Below are positions 24,279-34,589 of a DNA stretch of 64,000 nt, piece by piece. The stretch spans positions 620,001 through 684,000 of the forward strand of contig CAWCPF010000002.1 of the NCBI GenBank assembly GCA_963797485.1, written 5' to 3'. The first letter of the stretch is position 1, and each line of letters starts with the position of its first letter. The notes under the pieces were generated by a model. That model did no database searches. It worked only from the letters and a program-made list of their open reading frames with translations, and was not told where the DNA came from. This DNA comes from CAWAND01 sp963797485. Lineage in GTDB: Bacteria > Chloroflexota > Anaerolineae > Anaerolineales > E44-bin32. Both the position numbers and the translations under genes were made by a program.

Positions 24279-27117
24279 TCATGCATTGCCTAGGCTGCCC
24301 TCGACGGCCTTTGTCTGCGCGACGGTGAGCCCGTATAGCTTGTAGACCGCGTGGTGTCTATCTTCTCATCAACGAGCTTTATGCGATCTTCGATTGGGAG
24401 CGCTCCGGGTAGGGCTCGCGGAAGTCTCCGCCGGGATTTCTGGAGAGCGAGCACCTGGGCCGCGAAAGGTCGACCAAGTGGTCATGCTCACCCTTGTCGA
24501 CAGCGTTTGCGAAGTCGATAAGGCGAATTGGGAGTGCGAGAAGGGCATTCTTGAGTACATCGATAGTGACGAAGAACTCCTGATAGTAGTAGTTCAGGAG
24601 GCGGCTGTTGATGATGGCAAGGATGTATTTCAGCGATACTTCGGAGCGGGACAGTAGGAGCATCGCGTCCTTGACGTATAGCCCACCTGGATCGTAGGCC
24701 GCGACGAGCTGCTGTCCCATGCGGGAGACGATTAACTTCTCTGCGTCGAAGCGCAGTGGTCGCCGGGGCGAGCGGTCTTCCTGTTCTCGACCATCTGGTC
24801 GGGCACGTACCAAACGTATTCGGCGGGCTCGTCGTGCAAGTAGCGGTGAACGCCTGCGCTTCGGATGAACAGCTTGCTTTCCTTGTGCCTCTTGATGGAC
24901 TGAATGAACTTCTGGTCGTCCGCCGTCTTGAAACCATACCGGAATTCGACGAACTGGGCCAATGGGGCAGTGTTGTGGGCCATACTTGCGAAGATCGCTT
25001 GCGACTGATCGCGCCCATGGAGCTGGAAATTGTGCAATTCGGAAGAACTCGATGTCCGCTTGATGGAAGGTTCTAATGGGGGCGACGTTTCCCTTGTCGT
25101 CAAGTCTTTCAACTTGGATGAGATTGGTAGGACGGCTTGGTTTCTCTTTGGCGCGGCGAAACACGAATATGCATGTCTCTACAGTGGCCTGAGCAAACAC
25201 CTTCTTTGGTAGTTGCACAAGCTTGACGACTCTTGCGTTCTCGAGAATGAAGGCTCGTATTCTTGTGAAGCTCTCAAGGGATGTCCATGTGTGGGGAACA
25301 ATGTAACTGAAGAGGCCGTCGAGCCGGGCCAGTGTAAGCCCGCGCTCCATGAAACATGAGTACTCGTCAGATTTGGCAACGAATGTGGAGTAGAGAGCCC
25401 ACAGCATCTTCTTGGTCTCGGGAGGGATATTGTGCGGACGTACATATGGAGGGTTTCCAATAACCACGTGAAACCCCCCTTGTTGCAGAATCTCGCCGAA
25501 GCCCTCGCGCTTGCTGCTCCAATCGAACGGGGTTACACGGTTAAGCGGTTCGTCGGTTTGGAATAGACGATTGTGTGGACCCTCGGGCGGGATCAGCGAG
25601 TTGCCGCATTTTATGTTCGACGCCAGTGCGGGCAGGAGTCGCCTCTTGTGAGGAAGGCCCTCTCCCCCTCCAGGAGCCGGATGTAGAGGCTCATCATCGC
25701 GATCTCCACGGCCTGGGGGTCGATGTCAACGCCGTATATGTTGTTGGTGAGGATGCGTGCTTTCTCCGTAAGGGATAGCTTCCATTGCCCATCCTCTTCG
25801 AAGAGGAGCAACTGGGAGTCGTCGACAAGCCGCTTGGGGTGGTGCTTGTACCAGTTGAGGTGGTAGTCGAGAAGCGTCTGGTATGCGGCTAGCAGGAAGG
25901 AGCCGGAGCCACACGCCGGATCAAGGATGCGGAGCTTCGCAATTTGCGCCGGGGACTTCCCCGCGATGAGTTCCCCGACGGTGTTGGCAACAATATAGCT
26001 GACAATGTGGCTGGGAGTGTAATAGACGCCACCGGCTTTTCGCACTTCGGGCTTATCTTCGACTATCGCTCGTTTGGCAGTGACACGAAATCGTCTTCCC
26101 TAGGTATCTCTCATATATGGATCCTAGCAATTCAACGCCAATCTGGGCGAAGTTGTAGGGCTCAAGTCCGGAGAGTATCACCTCGGCTATAAGGCGCGAG
26201 TCCCACGTAACTTGCTCGCAGAGATGAGGCTTGAATATCTCGCCATTAAGGTCCTGATTTACTTCTCGAAAGAGAGGATACAGATCCGCCGACAATGGAT
26301 GGCTGGTGTGCTCGCCTCGCCAAGTCCTGGCGATGTCGCGAAGGCGGTTGGGAGGGAGAGCACCTCTATCCTCCGCGATCCTGATGAAGATCAGGCGGTC
26401 AAGCATGACTTGGACCGCACTGTTGAGGTCTGCTGGTGAGAAACCGGGATGAGCCTTGAATACGGCCTTAGCGAGTTTCTCGCGCCAGGACGAGAGGTCT
26501 GCGAGGAAGAGGGCGTCCAGGGGGGTCTTCTGGCGGGCGGCTCTCGCAGAAGAGGAGAGCAGTTTGTCGAGCGATCCAGCCTTGACTGCCTCCTTGGAAA
26601 GCTGCCAGATTTCCTGGGCGACTTCCGGGCGGGAATATGAGCGGTAGTTGTGGCTGAAGATGAGGCCTGCGTCGGGATGTCGTGGATCTGGCTTACGTGA
26701 TGCGTCGTAGAAGCGGATCTCCTGGAAGTCGGTGACAACAACAAAGTAGACTGGCTGGTCAGTGTTATTCCACGCGTATTTCTTTGCCTGTAGAATGACA
26801 TCGCTTCGGGAGAGAACGACGCTAGGAGCCTTTGCCTCGACGTAGTACTTGGTCTGGCCGTTGGTGCGAAAGTTGTAGTCCGGTCGACCGATGGTGGGGC
26901 CTCTCTCGACGATAACGTCCCGATCGTAGGGGTTCTCCCCGGGGCGAAGGGCTATGGTCCACCCAAGTGCTTCGAAGAGCGGATCGATGAAGTCAAGGCG
27001 CGCTTGGTGCTCTTGGTAGCTGTCCGAAAGGAAGAAGGCCTCATTCTTCTCAAAGTCCCGAACAAGCTGCTCGACTTTGTTTGCGAAGGAAGAGGGGGGT
27101 CGCAAGATCTTGGGCAT
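24279..27117 (-). CDS. Type IIG-like restriction-modification enzyme (Eco57I-type methylase, about six frameshifts)
   Basis: About 945 residues. Residues 1-350 carry a PD-(D/E)XK-like nuclease region (RPDYNF then YYVEAKAP). The central N6-adenine methylase has DPACGSGSFLLAAY and the catalytic NPPYVRP. The C-terminal part resembles a TaqI/Eco57I target-recognition domain (KYILAIINSRLLNYYYQEF). Frames change near 26065, 25640, 25050, 24750, 24450 and 24330, yet all segments read well, so the enzyme was probably intact in the organism. The proposed C-terminus AVYKLYGLTVAQTKAVEG ends at TGA 24279. Such single-chain enzymes both methylate and cleave. At 2.8 kb it is a large cassette. Confidence 0.75.
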
Positions 27118-27169
27118 ATGGTGATTCTAAAGCATCGGACAAGGGAGTAGGCCCGGTGATCGGCGCCCC

Positions 27170-27292
27170 GCCTAGTGGCCTCGAGATGCGAGGTCTTGGG
27201 TCGTTGCTGGGAGCCGCCTGGCCAGTTCTTCGATACTACAACAAACCCGAGTCTCCGCAGCTGGCCGGGTGGGCTCCATCGAGTTGTTAGAC
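27170..27292 (-). repeat. attC-like element 13 (123 bp)
   Basis: Plus-strand view: GCCTAGTGGCCTCGAG at 27170 to GTTAGAC at 27292. The minus-strand opening GTCTAACAACTCGATGGAGC is canonical, while the closing box is mutated (ACTAGGC). It separates the KAP NTPase gene from the restriction-methylase gene. Confidence 0.78.
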
Positions 27293-27307
27293 GCATCAAA
27301 GCCCAAG

Positions 27308-29543
27308 CTACGACGGAGGAACTTTGTGACGGGGCTGGTGCGGCGTGGACAAAGCGGTGAAGCCACATGAACTGAATACCAAGGAGTTCATCGGAGCCAG
27401 AGTCGGGTGCATGTGGGAACTCCTCAGGCAGTTGCTTCCCAAAAAGAAGGCGCCCTACCGCGCTGCATACGATCTGGGGATCGACGATGGCTGATAAGGA
27501 GTCGTACTGGTGCCTCTCGAAATCGCTCTTGTGCGGAAGCCCACCGCCCATTGGGTAAGCGATAGGGACGAACGACCCGAGCAGAGTATAGGCATTGCTC
27601 ACGTCAGCGTCGAGATGTGCTCCGATGTGGGCGGCGAGGGTGGCGCGGTCGCCATAGGTGGCCCAAATCGAAGCGAGAAATCGGAGCGTTCCGGCCGAAC
27701 TCTGTGAATAGAAAACCATTCGCTCCTGCATGCTCCTCAACCCTCTGGGCAAAGACACGTGCCAGATCGGCTTTCTCTTCATCCGTGAACGGGTAATGGG
27801 ATGAGCCTGGCTGAGTGGGGAGACGACGAAGGACTTCTGCTCCGAAGAGAAGGGGTTGGGAAGCAGACAAGATCGCCTCGAGAACTTGGATGCGCTGCGG
27901 GCCCGGAGCAATGCTTGCGACAAGTCGTGCCACAAGCAGCGCGGCTCGCTGGAATGGCGACAGTTCCAAGAAGAGCTCAGGGTTTGGCAGCTGTTGAGCC
28001 CTAGTGGAAAGAGCCGTTGCGATGTTCACGGCGCTCGCTGGTGGAAGGCCATCGGAGCGGACCCCCAACTTGCTGAGTAGACTGACCGCGTTCCCTGGAG
28101 TGAAGAGGGAGTCAAGCGCGGGAAAGCTCCTCGGGCGCTCGCTCGGCAGCGCTCAAGATGGCGTCCACCGCAAGGTCGGAGACGTCGCCAGAGGGGATTG
28201 AGTACGTGATGAACCTTTCGAAGTAGTCTTCCGATGCGATACGTTTGTCCTTGTACCACGTCTTGTCCCACTCGGGGCCGTAATAAGTGTTGCCGTATAC
28301 CCCTTCCAGCCTCGGAAAGAGGGAAGTGATCAGCTGGCGGAGGGAGCCCATTTCGGATTCGGGAGCGCCGCGGAAGGCGCTGTCAATGATCTTCTTATCG
28401 CGGTCTTTCCCGGGCTTGTCGCGGTCCATGGCGGCCATGTGCCTCAGTGTAAAGGCGCCCTTGTTCTCAGCGATGACGCGGTAGGCGGAGGGATAGATGG
28501 TCCTCGTCGCCTCCAAGAGGAGGAGATCGGGGATGTCGACTTCGCCCGCTACTTGGGGAATGGAGAAGGTGAGGGCGTTGTAGTACCTTACCGCGGCGCG
28601 CGGCGTGTGTAGGCCGGGCTCGAGCCCGCCGGTGAAGGCGTGGACGAATCGTTGGACTTGCTCCTCGGTTAGGTCGACGCGCGCCGCCGCAAGGGCCTTG
28701 TCTACCCCCTGAAAGCAGAACGCCCTGAGACTTGCTCGATTAATCGGCGGCAGGTGAACTGGGACCTGAACGATCTTGTCGAGGAACTTGGCGCCCGCGT
28801 CGGACGTGGAGGAGCCGTACCTCTCCTGAAGAGCGTCTGCGACGATCCCTGGATCGAAGGCAAGCACAAAGATCAGGTTCCGGAAACCGGCAGTCAGTTT
28901 CACCAAGCGGAAGATGGCATGGATTTCGGTCTTCTCAAGGCGGTCAATGTCGTCAATGAGGACGACGACGGCGTTTTCCCTCCTCATGGAGGATGGCTTC
29001 GAGACGATCCCTGAGAACTTCGAGATTCACGGTGGACAACACGCGCCTGATAGTTTCCGCCAGGTCTTTCCGGTCAAGAGCCGCCCCTACAATCGAGCCG
29101 TAGGTACCTATCGTCTCGCCCAGCTTCTCCCTTTGGGTTGGCAGCGAACGCCCCAATGCCTCTGCCAAGGTGGTGAAGAAGCCGAGTATGAGCTCGGTCT
29201 CTGAGGGGAAGCGCCACGGATTGAATCGTATCGGGACAATGTGCGAGTGCTTGAGAAGTTCTACCTCCATGAAGTTCAGGCAAGTTGTCTTTCCATCTCC
29301 CCATTCTCCGTAGAGGGCGAGGATCAGCGGCGCGTCGTCGTCGCGACTGGCAATGGTGAGAGCAAGCCTCTGGGAAAAAGGCCATCTGTTGAACCTATCG
29401 CTCGCGGGGTCGACAAGAGGAATGTCGGAGGAGTATGACTTGTCGGTCTTTGGCGGTCGCCCATCCCTGGCAGGCGCCGACTTTGTGCCAGGGCTTCTGC
29501 TTGTGAAAAGCGATCGGAGACGTTCAACCATATTGGACCTCAT
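27308..29543 (-). CDS. KAP-family P-loop NTPase (at least three frameshifts)
   Basis: About 745 residues across frames. Walker A is LALYGEWGDGKTT, preceded by RFNRWPFSQRLA, and Walker B is VVVLIDDIDRLEKTE, followed by IFVLAFDPGIVADAL, the KAP signature. C-terminal helical segments continue through LSPFQRAALLVARLVASI and WATYGDRATLAAHIG. Breaks occur near 28990, 28110 and 27690, and a last shift is needed to use the TAG at 27308. KAP NTPases are membrane-associated or phage-defence-related in several systems; here no membrane segment is obvious. ATG 29543 was chosen because an upstream in-frame ATG (29558) would start inside the GTTAGGC box. Confidence 0.72.
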
Positions 29544-29549
29544 GGATAG

Positions 29550-29583
29550 GCCTAACATCTCATTGTCACCATTCTATTGTCAC
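29550..29583 (-). other. Candidate attI-like boundary: core box plus tandem 14-bp repeats
   Basis: On the minus strand a GTTAGGC box (29556-29550) directly precedes the first cassette gene. Outside it lie two tandem 14-bp repeats, GTGACAATGAGATG (29569-29556) and GTGACAATAGAATG (29583-29570). No matching RYYYAAC arm exists within about 200 bases outside, so this end is not an attC and may be an attI-type site. Confidence 0.4.
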
Positions 29584-29698
29584 TACTCCCGGACTCTACT
29601 GAGAAATCCTTCCCAGCCACCCTTATCCCACCTGCAAGACAACAAACTCGGGACAAACCGGCCCCAATCCCATTCCAGACACCGGGCCCGCCCGCGAA

Positions 29699-29728
29699 TT
29701 GACACGCCTCCGCCCCCCATGGTATAGT
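29699..29728 (+). promoter_or_regulatory. Sigma-70-type promoter of the methionine operon
   Basis: TTGACA at 29699-29704, an 18-base spacer and TATAGT at 29723-29728. A start near 29735 would give a transcript beginning just before the riboswitch. Confidence 0.75.
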
Positions 29729-29773
29729 CCGCCGCACAATTGAAAACAGTGCACCGGCGCTTCGGCGCCCGGA

Positions 29774-29892
29774 CACTCATCATGAGAGGCGGAGGGACCG
29801 GCCCTGCGAAGCCTCGGCAACCGTCACCGGGTTCCACCCGGCGAAAGGTGCCAATTCCGGCAGAAGCCTCGAGCTTCTGGAAGATGAGCGAT
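29774..29892 (+). ncRNA. SAM-I (S-box) riboswitch
   Basis: The conserved core is clear: CTCATCATGAGAGGCGGAGG, GGACCGGCCCTGCGAAGCC, TCGGCAACC, AAGGTGCCAATTCC and the closing GATGAG that pairs with CTCATC. It binds S-adenosylmethionine and is followed by an intrinsic terminator, so SAM should reduce readthrough into metE and the gene after it. This class is usual for Firmicutes and known in Chloroflexota. Confidence 0.95.
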
Positions 29893-29908
29893 GAGCCCAC
29901 GTCGTTCC

Positions 29909-29936
29909 AGGCCTCTTCTTCCGGGAGAGGCCTTTT
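29909..29936 (+). terminator. Intrinsic terminator of the S-box
   Basis: AGGCCTCT (29909-29916) pairs with AGAGGCCT (29925-29932), followed by a T run. It is the expression platform of the preceding riboswitch, 56 bases before the metE start. Confidence 0.8.
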
Positions 29937-29991
29937 GGTTGCCTAGCAGGCGCGGCGCACGACCCCCGGGAGGGGTTTGGGAGGAGGTTGC

Positions 29992-32265
29992 ATGAGTTCG
30001 TATTCAACACAAACCATCGGTTTCCCCAGGATCGGCCCCCAGCGCGAGATGAAACGCGCCCTGGAGTCCTACTGGAAGGGCCAGCTTTCGAGCGCCAATC
30101 TTATTGAAGCGCAGCACGCCGTCGAAGCCGACGCCTGGCAGACGCAGCTTGACGGCAGGGATCGATTTCATCGGGGTGGGCGACAGCACGCTCTACGACC
30201 ACGTGCTGGATTGGACGGTCCGCCTGGGGCTGATCCCGGAACGCTTTCAGGGCCTGGACGGGCTGGACCAATACTTCGCCATGGCCCGCGGCGTCCCGGC
30301 ATCCCGGCCCTCGATCTCACCAAGTGGTTCGACACCAACTACCACTACCTGGTGCCCGAGATCGAGCCCGGCCTGGCGCCGTCGGCTCATTTTGACGATT
30401 TCATCGACCTGGTCCGCCGGGCCCAGGCCAGCCTGGGCGAACGGGCGGTGCCCATCGTGCTCGGCCCGGTGACGCTGCTCCGGCTGGCGCGCTTGAGCCA
30501 GGACTTCGCCGCCGCCCTGCACGGCCTGCTCCCGCTGTACACGCAGCTGCTCGGGACAGCTCAAGGCGCTGGGGGTGGCCGAGGTCCAAATGCACGAGCC
30601 GGCGCTGGTCCTGGGCGACGCCGCCCGGCTGCTCCCGCACGTCGATCTGGCCTACCGGGCGCTGGCCCAGGCCGGGCTGCCCATCAACCTGGTCACGTAT
30701 TTCGACGACCTGGGCGAGGCCTTGGAGGCGGCGCTGGCGCTGCCGGTGACCACCCTGACCCTGGACTTCACCCGCGGCGACAACCTGGAACGCCTCCAGG
30801 CCGCCGGCTGGCCGCGAGGGCAAGACGCTGGCCGCCGGCCTGGTGGACGGCCGCAACGTGTGGCGGATGCGGCCGGACGTGGTCCGCCCGCGCCTCACCG
30901 CCCTGCAGGCGCTGACGCCCAACCTGCGCCTGAGCGCCTCGGCCTCGCTCCAGTTCGTCCCCTACACGGTGGAAGCCGAGCCTTCGCTCCCGGAGGCGCT
31001 CCGCAATGTGCTGTCCTTCGCCCGCGAAAAGCTCGGCGAACTGGCCCGGCTGGGCCAGGCGGATGACGCCGGCCGGGAAGCCGAGCTCAAGGCGCTCGAG
31101 GCGCGCTGGGCGAAGTTCAAGGCCTTTGCGCCGGACGACCCGGCGGTGGCCAAACGCCTGGCGGGCTTGAACGAGGCCGACTTCAGCCGGGCGGAGGACT
31201 ATGCCGCCCGGCGTCCGCAGCAGATTGAGCTGCCGCTCCTGCCGACGACCACCATCGGCTCGTTTCCGCAGACGCCCGAGATCCGCCGCCTGCGGACGCA
31301 GCTCAACAAGGGCGAGCTCACCCAGAAGGAATACGAGGACAAGGTCGACGCCTGGATCGCCTACACCATCGGCGTCCAGGAAGGCCTGGGGCTGGATGTG
31401 CTCGTGCACGGCGAGTTCGAGCGCTCCGACATGGTCGAGTATTTCGGTCAGAAACTGACCGGGTTTGTGTTCACCGAAAACGGCTGGGTGCAGAGCTTCG
31501 GCAGCCGCTATGTCCGGCCGCCGATCATCTACGCCGACGTCAGCCGTCCCGAACCGATGACGGTGCGCGAGTTCGCCCGCGCCCAGACCTTCACCAGCCA
31601 AGCCGGTCAAGGGCATGCTCACCGGGCCGGTGACGATCCTCAACTGGTCGTTCCCGCGGGTCGACATCCCGCACGCCGACATCGCCTATCAGCTGGCCCT
31701 GTCGCTGCGGGACGAGATCGGCGATCTGCAGGCCGCCGGCGCCCGCGTGATCCAGGTGGACGAGCCGGCGCTGCGCGAGGGCCTGCCCTTCAAACCCGAG
31801 CGCTGGGACCAGTACCTCGACTGGGCGGTGGACGCCTTCCGGCTGGCGGTGGGCGGCGCGGCGTCCGAAACCCAGATCCACACCCACATGTGCTACGCCG
31901 AGTTCGGCGACATCCTGGGGGCCATCGACCGCCTGAACGCCGACGTGATCTCGATCGAGAACGCCCGCAGCGACGACGAGACCTTGCGCGAGCTGGCCGA
32001 TTTCGACTACGGCCGCGAGGTCGGGCCGGGCGTGTACGACATCCACAGCCCGGTGGTGCCCACGCGCGATCAGGTGGTCGACAAGCTGCGCATGTACCTG
32101 CGCCACCTGCCGCCCGAACGGGTGTGGGTCAATCCGGACTGCGGCCTCAAGACCCGCGGCTGGAAAGAGGTCCTGCCCTCGCTGGCCCACATCGTGGAAG
32201 CCGTCGAAATCGTGCGCGCCGAGGTGGCCGAGTCTCCCGTCCCGGCCCCGGCCGGCACGGACTGA
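29992..32265 (+). CDS. metE: Cobalamin-independent methionine synthase (about five frameshifts)
   Basis: Transfers a methyl group from 5-methyl-tetrahydropteroyl-polyglutamate to homocysteine, without cobalamin. Start ATG has a GGGAGGAGG site. The N-terminal IGFPRIGPQREMKRALESYW, IDFIGVGDSTLYDHVLD and ALDLTKWFDTNYHYLVPEI, and the C-terminal TTTIGSFPQT, EFERSDMVEYFG and HTHMCYAEFGD with a later NPDCGLKTR (zinc ligands His, Cys, Cys) leave no doubt. Frames switch near 30155, 30297, 30560, 30815 and 31597, mostly through one extra C or G. About 756 residues when corrected, normal for MetE. It is the first gene after the S-box. Confidence 0.92.
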
Positions 32266-32289
32266 GTCTGCCGAGGCATCGGAGCGGCC

Positions 32290-34162
32290 ATGACGGACGC
32301 CTTTCGAAAGCTGCTCAAGGCGGGCCAGCCCATCCTGGCCGATGGGGCCATGGGCACGTTACTCCACGCCCGCGGCGAGGGCTTCGACGCCTGCTTCGAT
32401 GAGCTCAACCTGATCGACCCCGAGCTGGTGGCCGGCATTCACCGCGACTACGCCGCCGCCGGCGCGCAAATTCTGGAAACCAACACCTTCGGCGCCAACC
32501 GCTTCAAACTCGCCCGGCACGGCCTGGAAGAAAAGGTGGGTGAGATCAACGCCGCCGCCGTCGCCCTGGCCCGCCAGGCGGCCGAGGCCTCCGGCCGCCC
32601 CATCCTGGTGGCCGGCAGCGTCGGGCCGCTGGGCGTCCGGCTGGCCCCCTTCGGCCGGGTCAAACCCGAGCAGGCCCAGGCGGTGTTCGCCGAGCAGATC
32701 GGCGCGCTGGCCGAGGCCGGGGCCGACCTGATCATCCTGGAGACCCACAGCGACGTGGACGAGATCGCCGAGGGCGTCCGCGCCGCGCGCCGCGTGTCGT
32801 CCCTGCCCGTCGTGGCCATGCTGACCTTCACCCGCGACGACCGGACGCTGCTGGGCGACACCGCCGCCGAGGTCGCCCGCCGCCTGGCCGAGATCGGCGT
32901 CGACGTCGCCGGCGCCAACTGCTCGGGCGGCCCGGCCCAGCTCCTGCGCCTGATCGAGCAAATGCGCCAGGCCGTCCCGGAGCTGCCTTTGGCGGTCATG
33001 CCCAACGCCGGGTGGCCGGAGCGCGTGGCCGACCGGATCATGTACCCGGCCACCGCCGCCTACTTTGGCGAATACGCCGTGGCGTTTGAGCGCGCCGGCG
33101 CCACGTTGATCGGCGGCTGCTGCGGCACGACCCCGGAGCACATCGCCGCCATGCGCGCCGCGCTCGATCATCCGCAGACCGACCTGCCGCATGTCAGCCT
33201 GGCCCCGGTCCAGCCGGCCGGGAACGGCCATGTGGCCGAGATCTACGAACCGACGCAGTTCGCCGCCAAACTGGCGCGCCACGACTTCATCCTGTCGGTG
33301 GAGATGGATCCGCCGCGCGGGTTCTCCACCCACAAGGTCCTGGCCGGCGCGCACATGCTGGCCGAAGCCGGCGCCGACGTCATCAACGTGGCCGACAGCC
33401 CGATGGCGCGCATGCGCATGAGCCCGTGGGCGGTTTGCCAGCTCATCCAGCACAAGGTGCACGTCGAAACCGTGCTCCACTTCCCGACGCGCGGCCGCAA
33501 CTTGCTGCGCGTGCAGGGCGACCTGCTGGCGGCGCACGCGCTCGGCGTGCGCAACGTCTTCGTCGTCATGGGCGATCCGACCGCCGTGGGCGACTACCCG
33601 GAAGCCATGGACAACTACGATCTGGTCCCGACGGGTCTGATCAAGCTGATCAAGCACAACTTCAACGCCGGGGTCGATCATTCCGGCGCCGACATCGGCG
33701 GGCGGACGTCGTTCTTCGTCGGCTGCGCGCTCAACCTGGGGGCGCAGGCTGTCGAGCACGAGATTCGCCTGCTGCGCAAGAAGATCGACGCCGGGGCGGA
33801 TTTCGCGCTCACCCAGCCGGTCTATGACGCCGGCGTGGTCGAGGCCTTCTCTGCAGGCGTTCGAGGCGCGCTACGGACCGCCCGGCATCCCCATCCTGGT
33901 GGGCATGCTGCCCCTGTACAATGCGCGCCACGCCTCGTTCCTGCATAACGAGGTCCCCGGGATGGATATTCCTGACTCCATCCGCCAGCGAATCGCCGCC
34001 GCCGGCGAACAGGGCTCCGACGAAGGCGTGCGCATCGCCGTCGAGCTGCTCGCCAGCCTGCGCGGCCTGGTCCAGGGGGCCTACCTGATGCCGCCCTTCG
34101 GGCGCTACGAAATGGCGGCCGACATCATCGACGCCGTCCGGGCGGCGGCGCCTGCGGATTAG
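32290..34162 (+). CDS. yitJ: Bifunctional homocysteine S-methyltransferase / methylenetetrahydrofolate reductase (one frameshift)
   Basis: About 623 residues. The N-terminal half is a homocysteine-binding domain (ILADGAMGTLLHARG, ETNTFGANRFKLARHGLEEK, VAGANCSGGPAQLL, and the zinc-site GGCCGTTPEHIAAM). The C-terminal half is a MetF-like flavin reductase (DFILSVEMDPPRGF, HFPTRGRNLLRVQGDLLAAH, VFVVMGDPTA, FALTQPVYD). One extra T near 33850 breaks the frame, after which LQAFEARYGPPGIPILVGML continues. In Firmicutes this fusion (YitJ) sits in the S-box regulon. Here it directly follows metE and shares its riboswitch, supplying the methyl-folate and possibly a second route to methionine. Confidence 0.88.
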
Positions 34163-34239
34163 GCCAGGCGGCCAAGTCCGCGTTTCCGCCGGCCAGAGTG
34201 CCGCCGCCGATCCCGTCCTCAGCCCAAGAGAGGTGAGCC

Positions 34240-34566
34240 ATGAAGCTTGCGGAACGAGATCCCATCCCCGTGCGCCAGATGACCGAGACCCTGGGCGCGT
34301 CCGAAATCGACGCGCTGGCGGGCGACATCCCGGGCTGGCAGGTCGTCAGACGGCATCACCTCGAGCGGCGTTTCGAATTCAAGAACTACGCCCAGGCCCT
34401 GAAACTGGCCAACGCCGCTTCCGAGCTGGCCGAAGCCATGGATCACCACCCCGATATCTGCTTTGGCTGGGGCTTTTGCCAGATCACCATCTGGACCCAC
34501 CGCCTGGACGGGTTGACGGTCAACGATTTCATCTTGGCGGCGCGGGTGGATGCGGGGTTGGGCTGA
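34240..34566 (+). CDS. 4a-hydroxytetrahydrobiopterin dehydratase (PhhB/PCD family)
   Basis: A 108-residue pterin-4a-carbinolamine dehydratase-like protein. The LAGDIPGWQV start, RRFEFKNYAQALKLANAAS and the hallmark EAMDHHPDICFGWGFCQITI then WTHRLDGLTVNDFILAAR match the family. The double His and following Pro/Asp form the active site. It recycles the oxidised pterin cofactor of aromatic amino acid hydroxylases, but in bacteria lacking these it may instead serve molybdopterin or folate metabolism. Ribosome site GAGAGGTG precedes the ATG. It trails the methionine genes by 77 bases. Confidence 0.85.
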   Translation: MKLAERDPIPVRQMTETLGASEIDALAGDIPGWQVVRRHHLERRFEFKNYAQALKLANAASELAEAMDHHPDICFGWGFCQITIWTHRLDGLTVNDFILAARVDAGLG

Positions 34567-34589
34567 ACGCCTCGACCGCACCCTTCAAC

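Noticed and set aside
27172..27366. Minus-strand frame containing a DASNNSMEPTRPAAE-type peptide
   Set aside because: It runs across attC element 13. Similar NNSMEPT- or NNAMEPT-like peptides arise at 20511-20789 and 23417-23614, as translated attC sequence, not genes.
11790..29583. Elements as terminal inverted repeats of a DNA transposon family
   Set aside because: Terminal GCCTAAC/GTTAGGC boxes could be TIRs, but the inner complementary boxes, the constant orientation, stop codons within or next to the boxes and the absence of a transposase gene fit integron cassettes better. Not excluded: see the first finding.
11790..29583. Tyrosine recombinase (integron integrase) gene
   Set aside because: I searched all frames in the region and its borders and saw no R...HxxR...Y pattern. 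None in this window.
29992..32265. Programmed frameshifting in metE
   Set aside because: Five separate slips at non-slippery sites in one gene are not credible; sequence error is simpler.
32359..33759. 466-codon minus-strand frame opposite the YitJ gene
   Set aside because: His/Gln/Arg-rich shadow translation with no conserved motif; the plus-strand gene is unambiguous.
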